DNA from: JAFGFY01 sp964520425
GTDB lineage: Bacteria > Desulfobacterota > DSM-4660 > Desulfatiglandales > HGW-15
DNA length: 52,073 nt
Assembly (NCBI GenBank): GCA_964520425.1
Contig: CAZFMX010000013.1
Location: forward strand, 1 to 52,073
Direction of reading: 5' to 3'
Shown: in pieces, positions 26,202-34,572 of the stretch
How the letters are laid out: each line of letters opens with the position of its first letter
Position numbering within the stretch: the first letter of the stretch is position 1
Notes under the pieces: model-generated
What the model was told of the DNA's origin: nothing
Seen by the model: the letters and a program-made list of their open reading frames with translations, nothing else
Databases searched by the model: none
Translations under genes and position numbers: made by a program

Positions 26202-26786
26202 ATGAAGTGTGTATATCATCCAGACCGCGATGCCACGCTCCGATGTTCCCGATGCGATAAGCCCCTTTGCGGGGTTTGTGCCATCGCCCAAGAAGGAAAA
26301 AGATTTGTCTGCACGCAGTGTATGGCCCTGAAGGCTGCTCACGACGCGGTTTACGGGACACAAGAACGGCTTGAGGAGCTAGAGGAAAAACGACAGATTC
26401 GGGAGTCCAAGAAGAAAAAGAGCCCCTATCTGAGTATAATTGTTCCCATATTCATGGTTTTAGCTTTGATCCTCATAGGTATGAATATCTATTTCAGGTC
26501 TACAATGCCCATATCGGAGGCGTTCGATCAACCGGAGCACCCTCTCGTCAAAATGTTGATGGTGGATGAGGCCCTCTATGATTATTCAATAGACCATGAG
26601 GGCACATATCCTACAGGATTGTCAGAACTTTTCGGTCGGTATATTTCTTCAGAAGAATTGGATCAAGACGATCTCGATGATTTTGCCTACGAGAGGCCCT
26701 CGCCCCATTCCTTCGAACTCCGGTCAAAGGAAACCGGCAATGAGGAGATTTTGGATGTCGTTTTTACGGAGGAGGACTGGGGATGA
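26202..26786 (+). CDS. B-box zinc-finger membrane protein with pseudopilin-like periplasmic domain (copy 2)
   Basis: 194 residues, paralogue of 14404-15006. The zinc ligands are at exactly the same positions (Cys3, His6, Cys15, Cys18, Cys23, Cys26, Cys37, Cys40). A charged helix EERLEELEEKRQIRESKKKK is followed by one transmembrane segment (about 75-97). The outer domain has LYDYSIDHEGTYPTGLSELFGRYIS, again like the post-helix part of GspG-type pseudopilins. The ATG is preceded by AGAGGGG. Its stop overlaps the start of the pilin-like gene (ATGA), so the two are translationally coupled. The function is unknown; a membrane-bound assembly or sensor role is speculation. Confidence 0.85.
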   Translation: MKCVYHPDRDATLRCSRCDKPLCGVCAIAQEGKRFVCTQCMALKAAHDAVYGTQERLEELEEKRQIRESKKKKSPYLSIIVPIFMVLALILIGMNIYFRSTMPISEAFDQPEHPLVKMLMVDEALYDYSIDHEGTYPTGLSELFGRYISSEELDQDDLDDFAYERPSPHSFELRSKETGNEEILDVVFTEEDWG

Positions 26787-27262
26787 ATTGTCCGCATATG
26801 GAAAGATCCGGCAATCAGATACAGAACAGCGGTTTCACCCTCATTGAGCTTCTCACCACCATCGCCATGTTAGGTATACTAGCCGGCATTGCCGTCCCCA
26901 CTTTTTCAGCTTATAAAATGAAGGCTGAGAAAGTCGTTATCGACGTGACCCTGGATTTCTTGATGGACGCTCAGGACCTGTACTTTGCTGAAAACGATGA
27001 ATTCTATCCGAGGAATGGGAAAATCAACATCAAAAAAGGGAAGGAGAATCAGATTCCTGAGCTTGCCTACACATTTCCTTCAGGACATAAGCATCGTTAT
27101 ATCATCTATGGCAAAGATACGAATAAAGTGAACACCTACTATGTGGAGGTTCGAGCGGACTACGATTTCAATGGAAACGGTAAAGATGACCGATTTCGCT
27201 ACACGACCCTTTACAGGAAGGGGAAACAGATTAAATATAGAGTTTTACGCCAGTTTAACTAG
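26783..27262 (+). CDS. Type IV pilin-like / pseudopilin protein (copy 2)
   Basis: 159 residues. The leader is about 17 residues, then Gly before FTLIELLTTIAMLGILAGIAVPTF, a standard prepilin cleavage site and helix with Glu at +5. The mid part LMDAQDLYFAENDEFYP resembles GspG and major pilins. A segment DYDFNGNGKDDRF looks like a calcium loop. The start overlaps the stop of the B-box gene by four bases. A later Met (residue 6) could also serve. Together with the upstream genes and the ATPase 2 kb downstream it suggests a pilus or secretion pseudopilus. Confidence 0.88.
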   Translation: MNCPHMERSGNQIQNSGFTLIELLTTIAMLGILAGIAVPTFSAYKMKAEKVVIDVTLDFLMDAQDLYFAENDEFYPRNGKINIKKGKENQIPELAYTFPSGHKHRYIIYGKDTNKVNTYYVEVRADYDFNGNGKDDRFRYTTLYRKGKQIKYRVLRQFN

Positions 27263-27582
27263 GGTTGTCTCGATCAGACCAAAGATCTCCTTGAGCATCC
27301 GAGGGATCCCGCTTGTCCCTTCCCCTGAATTCCCAAGCTCCAACCCTGTCAAACGACCAATGGGGAGCATTCCTAGAATCAGGAAAACACAAACCGGTCA
27401 CATTTAAGAGCCAACCACCGATATTCACATCCAATTCACTCCTTTCCTCCCTTGAAACGCTGCAAATGGTTCTTAATTTATACTAAAAAGGTCGGATTTA
27501 AGTCTCTGTACAAATAACAGTGGATGGTATGAGACTTGAATGTATAGGGATTTCTCGTTTTTTGAATTTCGAGGTTCTTAGA
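27263..27582. other. Gap between pilin operon and unknown gene
   Basis: No gene is supported; the plus frame at 27141-27407 is the continuation of another frame of the pilin gene. No clear terminator or promoter was identified. Confidence 0.4.
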
Positions 27583-28956
27583 ATGTCTTCAAGAACAGAC
27601 ACTTCAAATCAACCCCGAATCCGGTTGACCCAAGAGATTCTGGAGAACTTTCTGGGTGGAGTTTTCAAAGGAAACATTTCGGCTCTGGCACGGGAGAAGG
27701 ATCTACCTTATACCCTGGTGTATAATTTGATATGTGGAAGGATCAGATCGCTTTCATTAAAGGATTACAGGATACTATTTGGAGAGGAACCACCGCTTCA
27801 AGATCCAGAGAGGGTCAACGGAGACTACTTTAGAAGAATGGTCAGATTATGGTTGTTTTTAAATGAAGGCATCAGCCAAGCAGATCTTTATAGAGAGCTC
27901 TACCCAACTAAAAAAACGAACTATGTGGACTATAGAATATTTTACGGGGAAGTGAAAACAATTGAGGCCGGTGTAGAGCGAATCATGGAACAGAAGTTCT
28001 TGGATCAAGGGTTTGAAAGGTCAGAAATCAAGAAATGGGTAGAGGAATATGACTTGATTGAGGATAGGGAAAGGATTCTCTATGAAGAGATAAAGCCTCT
28101 TTTAGATTATCTGAGGGACCGTTTGAGTGTCAATCCTAGCCAGATTCTGAACCAATGGTATAACCGGTATGAATCCGGAGAACTAAGAACGGTTCCCAAG
28201 AAGATTTACAAACGTGCCTTGGAGTTAAGAAACAGAGCGGAAAGGGCTCTGAGATCAGGATTAAGAGGAGAGGCAGAAAGACTTAAAGAGGAAATCCAGG
28301 GGAAGAAGAATGGACTTGAGCTCTTCACTGAAGTAGAGGAGGAGTTGGATTTCCTGAAAAAATATGGAGGGGGAAGCCCGAAGGAGTATTTGGGAAGAAG
28401 CATCAGTCATTACAAAAATTCGAGATTGAAAAGAATAGCTTCATGGAGGGGCAAGAAAATAAGAGACGACTGTCGTTTATTAGTCGAAAACAGACCTGAT
28501 TTGACACTTTCGTCAATCCCGAAATCTTGTCTGAAGAAGAGAGGAAATGATTTTCTACGGTTCATGAGATTATACGCTATCAAAAGACTGAAAGAAGATG
28601 AGACAGGGAGACATGAAAAAGAGATCCTGACTCCGAACAGCTTTGATAGGAATGCGTATAATTCGGAGAAACATGGTTTTACCCGGATAGATCACGCTTC
28701 AGTCGTTTTGGGTATGGGAAAAACGGCCTTTGATTTGATGGTCTCTGCGCACAGTGACCTCCTGAAAACCGTTGGAAAATATGACGACAAGACCAGGAAG
28801 TGGTACCTGCCGAATCTCTATCTCAAAGAACTCCTGACGAAACAGGGATTTTCTCTTATCAAGAATAGATATACGTGGTTATCAAAAGAACCAGTAACTG
28901 AAAGAGAAATTCACTTTAAAACAAATCCACCCTATGACGAGTATTGTCAATTTTAA
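27583..28956 (+). CDS. Unknown protein with N-terminal HTH-like segment
   Basis: About 457 residues from the ATG at 27583, which has GAGG eight bases upstream; the frame opens 21 codons earlier with GTG. The family was not recognised. The N-terminal part ISALAREKDLPYTLVYNLICGRIRSLSLKDYRILFGEEPP looks like a Cro/XRE-type helix-turn-helix followed by a core of charged helices. A long coiled region (about 185-270) is very rich in Arg, Glu and Leu. Near the C-terminus is a second possible HTH (HASVVLGMGKTAFDLMV). There is no membrane segment. It lies between the pilin operon and the PilB-like ATPase on the same strand, so a regulatory role there is a guess. Confidence 0.7.
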   Translation: MSSRTDTSNQPRIRLTQEILENFLGGVFKGNISALAREKDLPYTLVYNLICGRIRSLSLKDYRILFGEEPPLQDPERVNGDYFRRMVRLWLFLNEGISQADLYRELYPTKKTNYVDYRIFYGEVKTIEAGVERIMEQKFLDQGFERSEIKKWVEEYDLIEDRERILYEEIKPLLDYLRDRLSVNPSQILNQWYNRYESGELRTVPKKIYKRALELRNRAERALRSGLRGEAERLKEEIQGKKNGLELFTEVEEELDFLKKYGGGSPKEYLGRSISHYKNSRLKRIASWRGKKIRDDCRLLVENRPDLTLSSIPKSCLKKRGNDFLRFMRLYAIKRLKEDETGRHEKEILTPNSFDRNAYNSEKHGFTRIDHASVVLGMGKTAFDLMVSAHSDLLKTVGKYDDKTRKWYLPNLYLKELLTKQGFSLIKNRYTWLSKEPVTEREIHFKTNPPYDEYCQF

Positions 28957-29310
28957 GGACAGTCCCAATGATGCATAACCAACTGAATTCACTTGTAATG
29001 TGCTGTTGACTGTGTCTTTATATTGCGAAAAGATACCCCGTCCGTTTTCCCATTTCAGTCTTTTTATGAAAGGGGGGAGCCTTTCCAGGTTTTGGATCTT
29101 TGGCTTCCAGGCCTTTTGACTTTCATTCTATCTTGATGTTGAGAGAATTGTTTCCCGACATTTTTATCCCTGAAGGTCCGTTTCCATACCTTTCTGCCCA
29201 GCGGTGGACTCCTTTGAATGATTTGATATAGGTGCCTCTTATATGGTATCATTATCCATTAAGATGAAGATATTGTTCGTAATGAAAATACGGCACAAAG
29301 GGGCCTGAAT
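28957..29310. other. Intergenic region, nothing recognised
   Basis: The 354 bases between the unknown protein and the PilB-like gene hold no supported gene. The minus frame at 29064-29252 shows no motif. No repeat or terminator was evident. Confidence 0.4.
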
Positions 29311-31608
29311 ATGAGTCAGGTATTAGAGCAAGACCTATCCAATGAGAATCAAGAATTAAATTACTACAAGGCTCTTCACGATATAGCCAATCAAATTCAT
29401 TCTGCAAAGAATATCGATGATATCCTTATCAATCTCAAGGAAGACATTCTAAGCCTGTTTGATGCGGATCGGATAACGATCTATGTGGTGGAAGGTAAGA
29501 AGAAAGAGATCTACTCGCGGTTTAGGTCGGAAAATGAGCAGAGAGAAATCCGGGTCTCCATCAACAACCAGAGTATAGCCGGGTACACGGCCAATACTGT
29601 CCAGACAGTCAATATTGCTAATGCCTATGACAGAGACGAATTGGCCAGGATCAATAAGGATTTGTTTTTTGACAGAAGCTGGGATGAATCATCGGGTTAC
29701 CTGACAAAACAGATCATGAGTCTTCCCATATTATATAGGAAATATGTGATAGGGGTGCTTCAGCTCGTCAACAAGAAGAACGGCGATCGATTTTCGAAAG
29801 AAGATGAGAATTCAGCGGTGGAAATGGCAAAGGTTCTGGGTATTGCCATTTACAACCAGATGAAGCTGTCACAAACAGAGAAGAAAAGGACCAAGTTCGA
29901 TTACCTCATTAAAAACAATATTATCACTGAAAAGGAACTGGAGAAGGCCATCAAGACGGCTCGGGAGAGGAAAGAGCCAATAGAATCCATCTTCATTAAC
30001 CTCTTAAAGGTGAGGAAAGAAGAGGTGGGGAGATCCTTAGCCGAGTATTATGAGTGTGAATACATCCCCTATAATAATAATGCCCCGATCCCCGGCGATT
30101 TGTTGGCCAAACTGAAACGTGTCTATCTCAAGAGGAACCTCTGGGTGCCTTTAGGCTCGGAGAATGGCAAGGTCAAGATCCTTGTTGACAATCCGGAACG
30201 CCTAGACAAGATCGATAGTGTGAAGTCCCTGATTCACGCTGAAAGCTACGAGTTCGCTGTGGGGCTGAAAGAGGATATATTGCAGTATCTGGAATATTTC
30301 TATGGGGCGCCACAGGATATAAATGAAGGGACTATCGATGAGATCTTGGGCAAGTTGGATTCGGATTCGGACGAGTATTGGGATGATGTCAGCGAAATAC
30401 TCACCGAAGATGATAGTGCTATCGTTCAACTCGTCAACAAAATCATAACGGATGCCTACCAAAAGAACAGCTCAGATATCCACATCGAACCCTACCCGGG
30501 AAAACTGGGGGCTGAAGTCAGGTTTAGGATTGACGGGACCTGTCATATTTACCAGACTATTCCTTATCACTACAAGCGGGCGATTGTCTCAAGAATAAAG
30601 ATCATGTCCGACCTGGATATTGCGGAGCGCAGAAAGCCACAGGACGGCAAGATAAAGTTCAAAAGATACTCTCCCCTTGATATTGAATTGAGGGTGGCTT
30701 CCGTCCCCACAGTGGGTGGGGAGGAGGATGTCGTCATGCGTATTCTGACTTCAGGGGAACCGATTCCTCTGGATGCCATGGGATTGAATGAAAGGGACCT
30801 GAGTCTTCTGATTAAAATGATCACCAAGCCCTACGGTATTGTTCTCGTGGTGGGGCCCACCGGAAGTGGCAAAACGACGACCCTTCATGCGGCGTTGGGC
30901 TATATCAACAAACCAGACAAAAAGATCTGGACGGCCGAGGATCCGGTAGAGATCACCCAGAGAGGTCTTCGGCAGGTCCAGGTACTCCCTAAAATAGGGT
31001 TCAATTTTGCGGCAGCCATGCGTTCTTTTCTTCGGGCCGACCCGGATGTGATCATGGTGGGTGAGATGAGGGATCAAGAGACGACGGAAACGGGCATAGA
31101 GGCGTCTTTGACCGGTCATCTGGTATTCAGTACCTTGCACACCAATAGCGCGCCGGAAACCATCACTCGGCTTCTTGAAATGGGTATGGATCCCTTCAAT
31201 TTCTCAGATGCGATTTTGGGTATCCTGGCTCAGAGGCTCATTCGAACCCTGTGCAAATCCTGCAAGGAGGCCTATCATCCAACCCGTGCAGAATATGATG
31301 CCCTCGTGAGGGCATATGAGGGGGATTTTGAAGCACTGGGTTTTCCTTTCAGCGATGATTTAACCCTCTACAGACCCAATGGATGCAGTAAGTGCAATAA
31401 TACGGGATATAAGGGACGAACCGCTATTGCCGAGCTTTTGGATGGGTCAGATGAAATCAAAGTCCTCATTCAAACAAAGGCCCGAATGGAGCAGTTGAGA
31501 GAGCAGTCCATAAAAGACGGCATGACCACTCTTCTACAGGATGGGATTAGAAAGGTGTTTCTAGGGGTTACCGATCTTCAGGAGGTCCGAAGGGTCTGTA
31601 TTAAGTAG
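29311..31608 (+). CDS. PilB/GspE-type assembly ATPase with N-terminal GAF and MshEN domains
   Basis: 765 residues, longer than standard PilB because of an added N-terminal GAF domain (about 15-190; FDADRITIYVV, SLPILYRKYVIGVLQLVNKKNG). An MshEN-like domain follows (about 195-335; LIKNNIITEKELEKAI), a type known to bind cyclic di-GMP. The ATPase core has Walker A GPTGSGKTTTLHAAL (about 515), the Asp box, Walker B DPDVIMVGEMRD, and a tetracysteine zinc site CKSC ... CSKC (about 648 and 692). It would power extension of a pilus or pseudopilus from the cytoplasmic face. It is close to, but not contiguous with, the second pilin pair. No PilC or PilQ is in the window. The stop codon is bounded by a small inserted element. 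Confidence 0.93.
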   Translation: MSQVLEQDLSNENQELNYYKALHDIANQIHSAKNIDDILINLKEDILSLFDADRITIYVVEGKKKEIYSRFRSENEQREIRVSINNQSIAGYTANTVQTVNIANAYDRDELARINKDLFFDRSWDESSGYLTKQIMSLPILYRKYVIGVLQLVNKKNGDRFSKEDENSAVEMAKVLGIAIYNQMKLSQTEKKRTKFDYLIKNNIITEKELEKAIKTARERKEPIESIFINLLKVRKEEVGRSLAEYYECEYIPYNNNAPIPGDLLAKLKRVYLKRNLWVPLGSENGKVKILVDNPERLDKIDSVKSLIHAESYEFAVGLKEDILQYLEYFYGAPQDINEGTIDEILGKLDSDSDEYWDDVSEILTEDDSAIVQLVNKIITDAYQKNSSDIHIEPYPGKLGAEVRFRIDGTCHIYQTIPYHYKRAIVSRIKIMSDLDIAERRKPQDGKIKFKRYSPLDIELRVASVPTVGGEEDVVMRILTSGEPIPLDAMGLNERDLSLLIKMITKPYGIVLVVGPTGSGKTTTLHAALGYINKPDKKIWTAEDPVEITQRGLRQVQVLPKIGFNFAAAMRSFLRADPDVIMVGEMRDQETTETGIEASLTGHLVFSTLHTNSAPETITRLLEMGMDPFNFSDAILGILAQRLIRTLCKSCKEAYHPTRAEYDALVRAYEGDFEALGFPFSDDLTLYRPNGCSKCNNTGYKGRTAIAELLDGSDEIKVLIQTKARMEQLREQSIKDGMTTLLQDGIRKVFLGVTDLQEVRRVCIK

Positions 31609-31749
31609 TGTCCATCCAGAAACGAGGAATTTTGCTCAAGGTCAAGGAACGCGAAGATTGTAACCACAGGAATACGGTGTAGTATTTCGAGGATTAGAAT
31701 CTGAGCGTGACGCTGAGATTGGGGGAAAGGGCCGTTTCTGGATGGGCAC
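31608..31749. mobile_element. MITE-like element (family A) with TIRs and 6-bp target duplication
   Basis: 142 bases with terminal inverted repeats GTGTCCATCCAGAAACG and the inverse of GTGCCCATCCAGAAACG (one mismatch in 17). Both sides carry the direct repeat TAAGTA (31602-31607 and 31750-31755). The insertion falls inside the stop codon of the PilB-like gene, yet the TAG is kept because the duplication plus the first G restores it. The interior shares 23 identical bases, inverted, with the element upstream of adk. It has no coding capacity, so it would need a transposase supplied in trans. Confidence 0.8.
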
Positions 31750-31768
31750 TAAGTAGGTTTCGTTTTGA

Positions 31769-31794
31769 CCCTCAAATCCTTAGGCCTGTGAGGG
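31769..31794. terminator. Hairpin between convergent genes
   Basis: CCCTCA (31769-31774) pairs with TGAGGG (31789-31794). No strong T-run follows on either strand. Its place between the PilB-like gene and the convergent DUF4198 gene suggests, weakly, a bidirectional terminator. Confidence 0.3.
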
Positions 31795-31808
31795 ATCCTT
31801 CCTTTGAA

Positions 31809-32582
31809 TCATTTTTCCTTCCAATCAAAAAACTCGACCCATAAGGTAGCCCTAAATTCAAGCTCTTTTTGTTCTCCACCCCGCTTCATCTTCCGGGAAG
31901 AGTTTCGTGCCATGAAGCCCCACCATCCGGCTCTGGGCGCGGCGTAGGTGAAGACGCCGTTACGGTCTGTTTTAACAACCTGAGTGACCATAAAATCCGC
32001 AGGGGCGACAGCTTTTCCGTCTTCATTATAATAGGTAATTTCGACTTTCAAAAAAGGTAGAGGCTCTCGATCTAGAATGACAACGCCTTGGAAGACATTA
32101 CCTGTGTAAAGGCCGAAAGGTCGTGTTAGAGGGACTATCTCCATGGTAAGGTCCACCGTCTCATCCCAGCCTTTTTCAGACCCTGAGACGGCGACCACCG
32201 TCTTTGCGTCATGAGAGACAAAATGGTCTTCATCCGGAACCCATAGGGTCTCTTGTTCCATGTAAAATATGTAAACACCGGATTGGGCAAGTCTGTAGGT
32301 GGCCTCCCATCCTTTATGTCCCATAACGTGTGTCTTATCCAGCCGAGAGATGAGGCTCTTTTTCCAGCGATTATTCTTCACGCCGAATTGTGATGGTTTT
32401 TCCAGGTCCATTCCCTTGCCTTCAAAGGGATGTGAATAGGAGAGAGTCACTTTGACTTCCCTATCCTCTTCTTGCATGACCATACTGTCCGAAGGAATGA
32501 TCATCACGAACTGCGCCAGAACCTGGGAGTGAAATTGGAAAAAGAAAATCCCCATTACTCCGAAGAACAACCATTTTTTCAT
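31809..32582 (-). CDS. DUF4198-family exported protein
   Basis: About 257 residues from the ATG at 32582, which has GGGAGG seven bases before it; the frame extends eight codons further. The N-terminus MKKWLFFGVMGIFFFQFHSQVLAQ is a Sec signal peptide. The body is beta-rich, with SYSHPFEGKGMDLEKPSQFGV, FGVYTGNVFQG-like LYTGNVFQGVVIL, and a C-terminal phrase TDRNGVFTYAAPRAGWWGF typical of DUF4198, a family linked to nickel or cobalt uptake systems and carboxypeptidase-like folds. Periplasmic location is expected. The neighbouring tungstate operon is divergent, so a shared metal-uptake theme is possible but unproven. Confidence 0.8.
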   Translation of the reverse strand: MKKWLFFGVMGIFFFQFHSQVLAQFVMIIPSDSMVMQEEDREVKVTLSYSHPFEGKGMDLEKPSQFGVKNNRWKKSLISRLDKTHVMGHKGWEATYRLAQSGVYIFYMEQETLWVPDEDHFVSHDAKTVVAVSGSEKGWDETVDLTMEIVPLTRPFGLYTGNVFQGVVILDREPLPFLKVEITYYNEDGKAVAPADFMVTQVVKTDRNGVFTYAAPRAGWWGFMARNSSRKMKRGGEQKELEFRATLWVEFFDWKEK

Positions 32583-32909
32583 GGAATTGCCTCCCTTTGT
32601 AATCAAGAAGATGTCATATCTCTTCTAGTCTCAGTAGGGTAAAGGCCTATACTTGGGCTATTGTGATCCATTATCATGCTGAGGTGCAAGCATTTTTCCG
32701 AAAAAGCAATTTCGATGTGATTGAGTTGTTGTGAGTTATTCCAACGCATTACGGGTAGCTATGATGTAATTCCCGTTTTTCTTTGACTTATGATGACTTA
32801 TAAAGTAATTGTCCTTGCAGGGCTGATCAAATGAACCGGTTGGCTTCTTCCCCACTCAGCGAGGACAACCGATGACAGTCGACAAACTTGAAGACAAGGG
32901 TTAGATGCA
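32583..32909. other. Divergent control region between DUF4198 and tupA genes
   Basis: It contains a tandem GACTTAT repeat (around 32785-32799), a TTGACT hexamer (32783-32788) with a weak -10 (TAATTG) 17 bases later, and a stem CGGTTG/CAACCG around 32836-32871 close to tupA. A molybdenum/tungsten-cofactor riboswitch was considered but the consensus could not be confirmed by eye. Confidence 0.4.
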
Positions 32910-33815
32910 ATGAAAAGGTTTTTACTGTTGATCTTGGGAACATTTCTGTTTTCAACTTCCTCTATGGGCGATATGGAAGGCGTTGACAAACTCCTGAAGA
33001 TGTCCACCACCACAAGCACTGAGAATTCCGGATTGCTTGATGTGTTGCTGCCGGAGTTTGAAAAGGAAAGCGGCATAAAAATTAAGGTCTTTGCCAAGGG
33101 GACCGGGGCTGCCATCAGGGACGGCATGGAGGGAAATGTGGATGTGATCTTTGTCCATGCCAAAGCAAGAGAGGAGAAGTTTGTTGCCGATGGCTACGGT
33201 GCCTATCGGCTGGGAGTGATGCACAATGACTTTGTCATCCTCGGTCCCTCTCTTGACCCTGCCCAGGTCAAGGGAGAGCATGATGCCGTCATAGCCCTGA
33301 GAAAGATTGCCCGGTCAAGGGCCGGGTTTGTGTCCCGTGGGGATGACAGCGGGACCCATATGAAAGAACTGAGCTTGTGGGAAGCTTCTGGAGTGCCATT
33401 GGAGCGTCAAACCACTTGGGTGGTTAAAAACGGAAAGAAAGAGGCGCTTCTCTTTCAGACTCCTGTGGGGCTTGGGGAGTGGTATTTTTCTATCGGTCAA
33501 GGTATGGGGAAGGCTTTGACCTTTGCGGAAGAGAAACAGGCATACACCCTGGCTGACCGTGGGACTTACCTGCAATACAAATATGGCAGAGAACAGGGCT
33601 TGGACCTGGAGATTCTTTGTGAGGGAGATCCGGAGCTCTTCAATCCATACGGAATCATTCCCGTTAGCCCGGAGAAGTATCCCCGCGTCCGGTTCGAGTG
33701 GGCGGATCAGTTGGCAAAATGGATAGTATCCCCCAGGGGCCAGGCCCTGATCGCCGGGTACAAGATTCAGGGGCAACAAGCCTTCTTCCCGGATGCCGTT
33801 CCGGATGCAAAATAG
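32910..33815 (+). CDS. tupA: Tungstate ABC transporter, substrate-binding protein TupA
   Basis: 301 residues. Signal peptide at residues 1-20 (MKRFLLLILGTFLFSTSSMG). The mature start has the TupA oxyanion motif TTTSTENSGLLDVLLPEFE, which binds tungstate very tightly in known members, and later FVSRGDDSGTHMKE, another ligand loop. The C-terminal NPYGIIPVSPEK segment is also typical. It captures tungstate in the periplasm for TupBC. Followed by tupB after 56 bases. Tungstate would feed tungsten enzymes such as formate dehydrogenase or aldehyde oxidoreductase. Confidence 0.93.
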   Translation: MKRFLLLILGTFLFSTSSMGDMEGVDKLLKMSTTTSTENSGLLDVLLPEFEKESGIKIKVFAKGTGAAIRDGMEGNVDVIFVHAKAREEKFVADGYGAYRLGVMHNDFVILGPSLDPAQVKGEHDAVIALRKIARSRAGFVSRGDDSGTHMKELSLWEASGVPLERQTTWVVKNGKKEALLFQTPVGLGEWYFSIGQGMGKALTFAEEKQAYTLADRGTYLQYKYGREQGLDLEILCEGDPELFNPYGIIPVSPEKYPRVRFEWADQLAKWIVSPRGQALIAGYKIQGQQAFFPDAVPDAK

Positions 33816-33871
33816 ACTTACGGAAATATACCGGGAAGCATCGCGTTTATTTTAGACATTTCATCAGAATC

Positions 33872-34567
33872 ATGGAATTCCTGATTGACAGCTTTTTATC
33901 ATCAGTAATGCTCATTGGATCTATGGATCCGGAGCTTTTAGAGGTCGTCGCTCTCTCATTGAAGTTGAGTTGCATATCCACGTTCCTCGCAAGTATCGTG
34001 GGCATTCCGACAGGTTTTTTCATTGCCTTCAGGGAGTTTCACGGAAAACGTCTTCTCATAACCGTCTTGAACACCTTGCTGGCCCTGCCCACCGTGGTAG
34101 TGGGGCTCTTTGTGTATACCTTTATATCCAGGAGGGGCATTTTCGGTCCCTGGGACCTTTTATACACCCCGAAGGCCATGATCATCGGTCAAGTGATCCT
34201 TATCATTCCCCTTGTGACCACTTTCACCATTAGTGCCTTCAGTCGCATTGACGATCGGTATCGTGAGACGGCCCTAACCCTGGGCGCCAATGTGCTTCAG
34301 ACCGCCCAGGTGATTCTGCGCGAAGCCCGTTTTGGCATCATGGCATCCATGATTACGGCCTTTGGGAGGGTCATTGCTGAGGTGGGAATCAGCATGATGT
34401 TGGGCGGTAATGCCAAAGGGTTTACCAGGACGATGACGACCACCATGGCCCTGGAGTACGATAAGGGGGAGTTTGTGTTGAGTGTGGCCCTTGGTATGCT
34501 TTTGCTTGTCGTGAGTTTTGCGGTCAATATCTTCTTCAATTACCTCCAGGGCAGGACCAGGGTGTAA
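33872..34567 (+). CDS. tupB: Tungstate ABC transporter, permease TupB
   Basis: 231 residues from ATG 33872; the open frame begins further up inside tupA, but without conserved content, and MEFLIDSF starts the permease. Several transmembrane helices are seen. The cytoplasmic ABC-contact loop is YRETALTLGANVLQTAQVILREARFGIMASMITAFGRVIAEVG, with the EAA-loop pattern. It forms the membrane channel with TupC. The stop is five bases before the tupC start. Confidence 0.92.
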   Translation: MEFLIDSFLSSVMLIGSMDPELLEVVALSLKLSCISTFLASIVGIPTGFFIAFREFHGKRLLITVLNTLLALPTVVVGLFVYTFISRRGIFGPWDLLYTPKAMIIGQVILIIPLVTTFTISAFSRIDDRYRETALTLGANVLQTAQVILREARFGIMASMITAFGRVIAEVGISMMLGGNAKGFTRTMTTTMALEYDKGEFVLSVALGMLLLVVSFAVNIFFNYLQGRTRV

Positions 34568-34572
34568 ACGGG

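Noticed and set aside
32583..32909. Molybdenum/tungsten-cofactor riboswitch before tupA
   Set aside because: A stem is present, but the consensus could not be verified by eye; a covariance-model search with Moco-RNA would decide.
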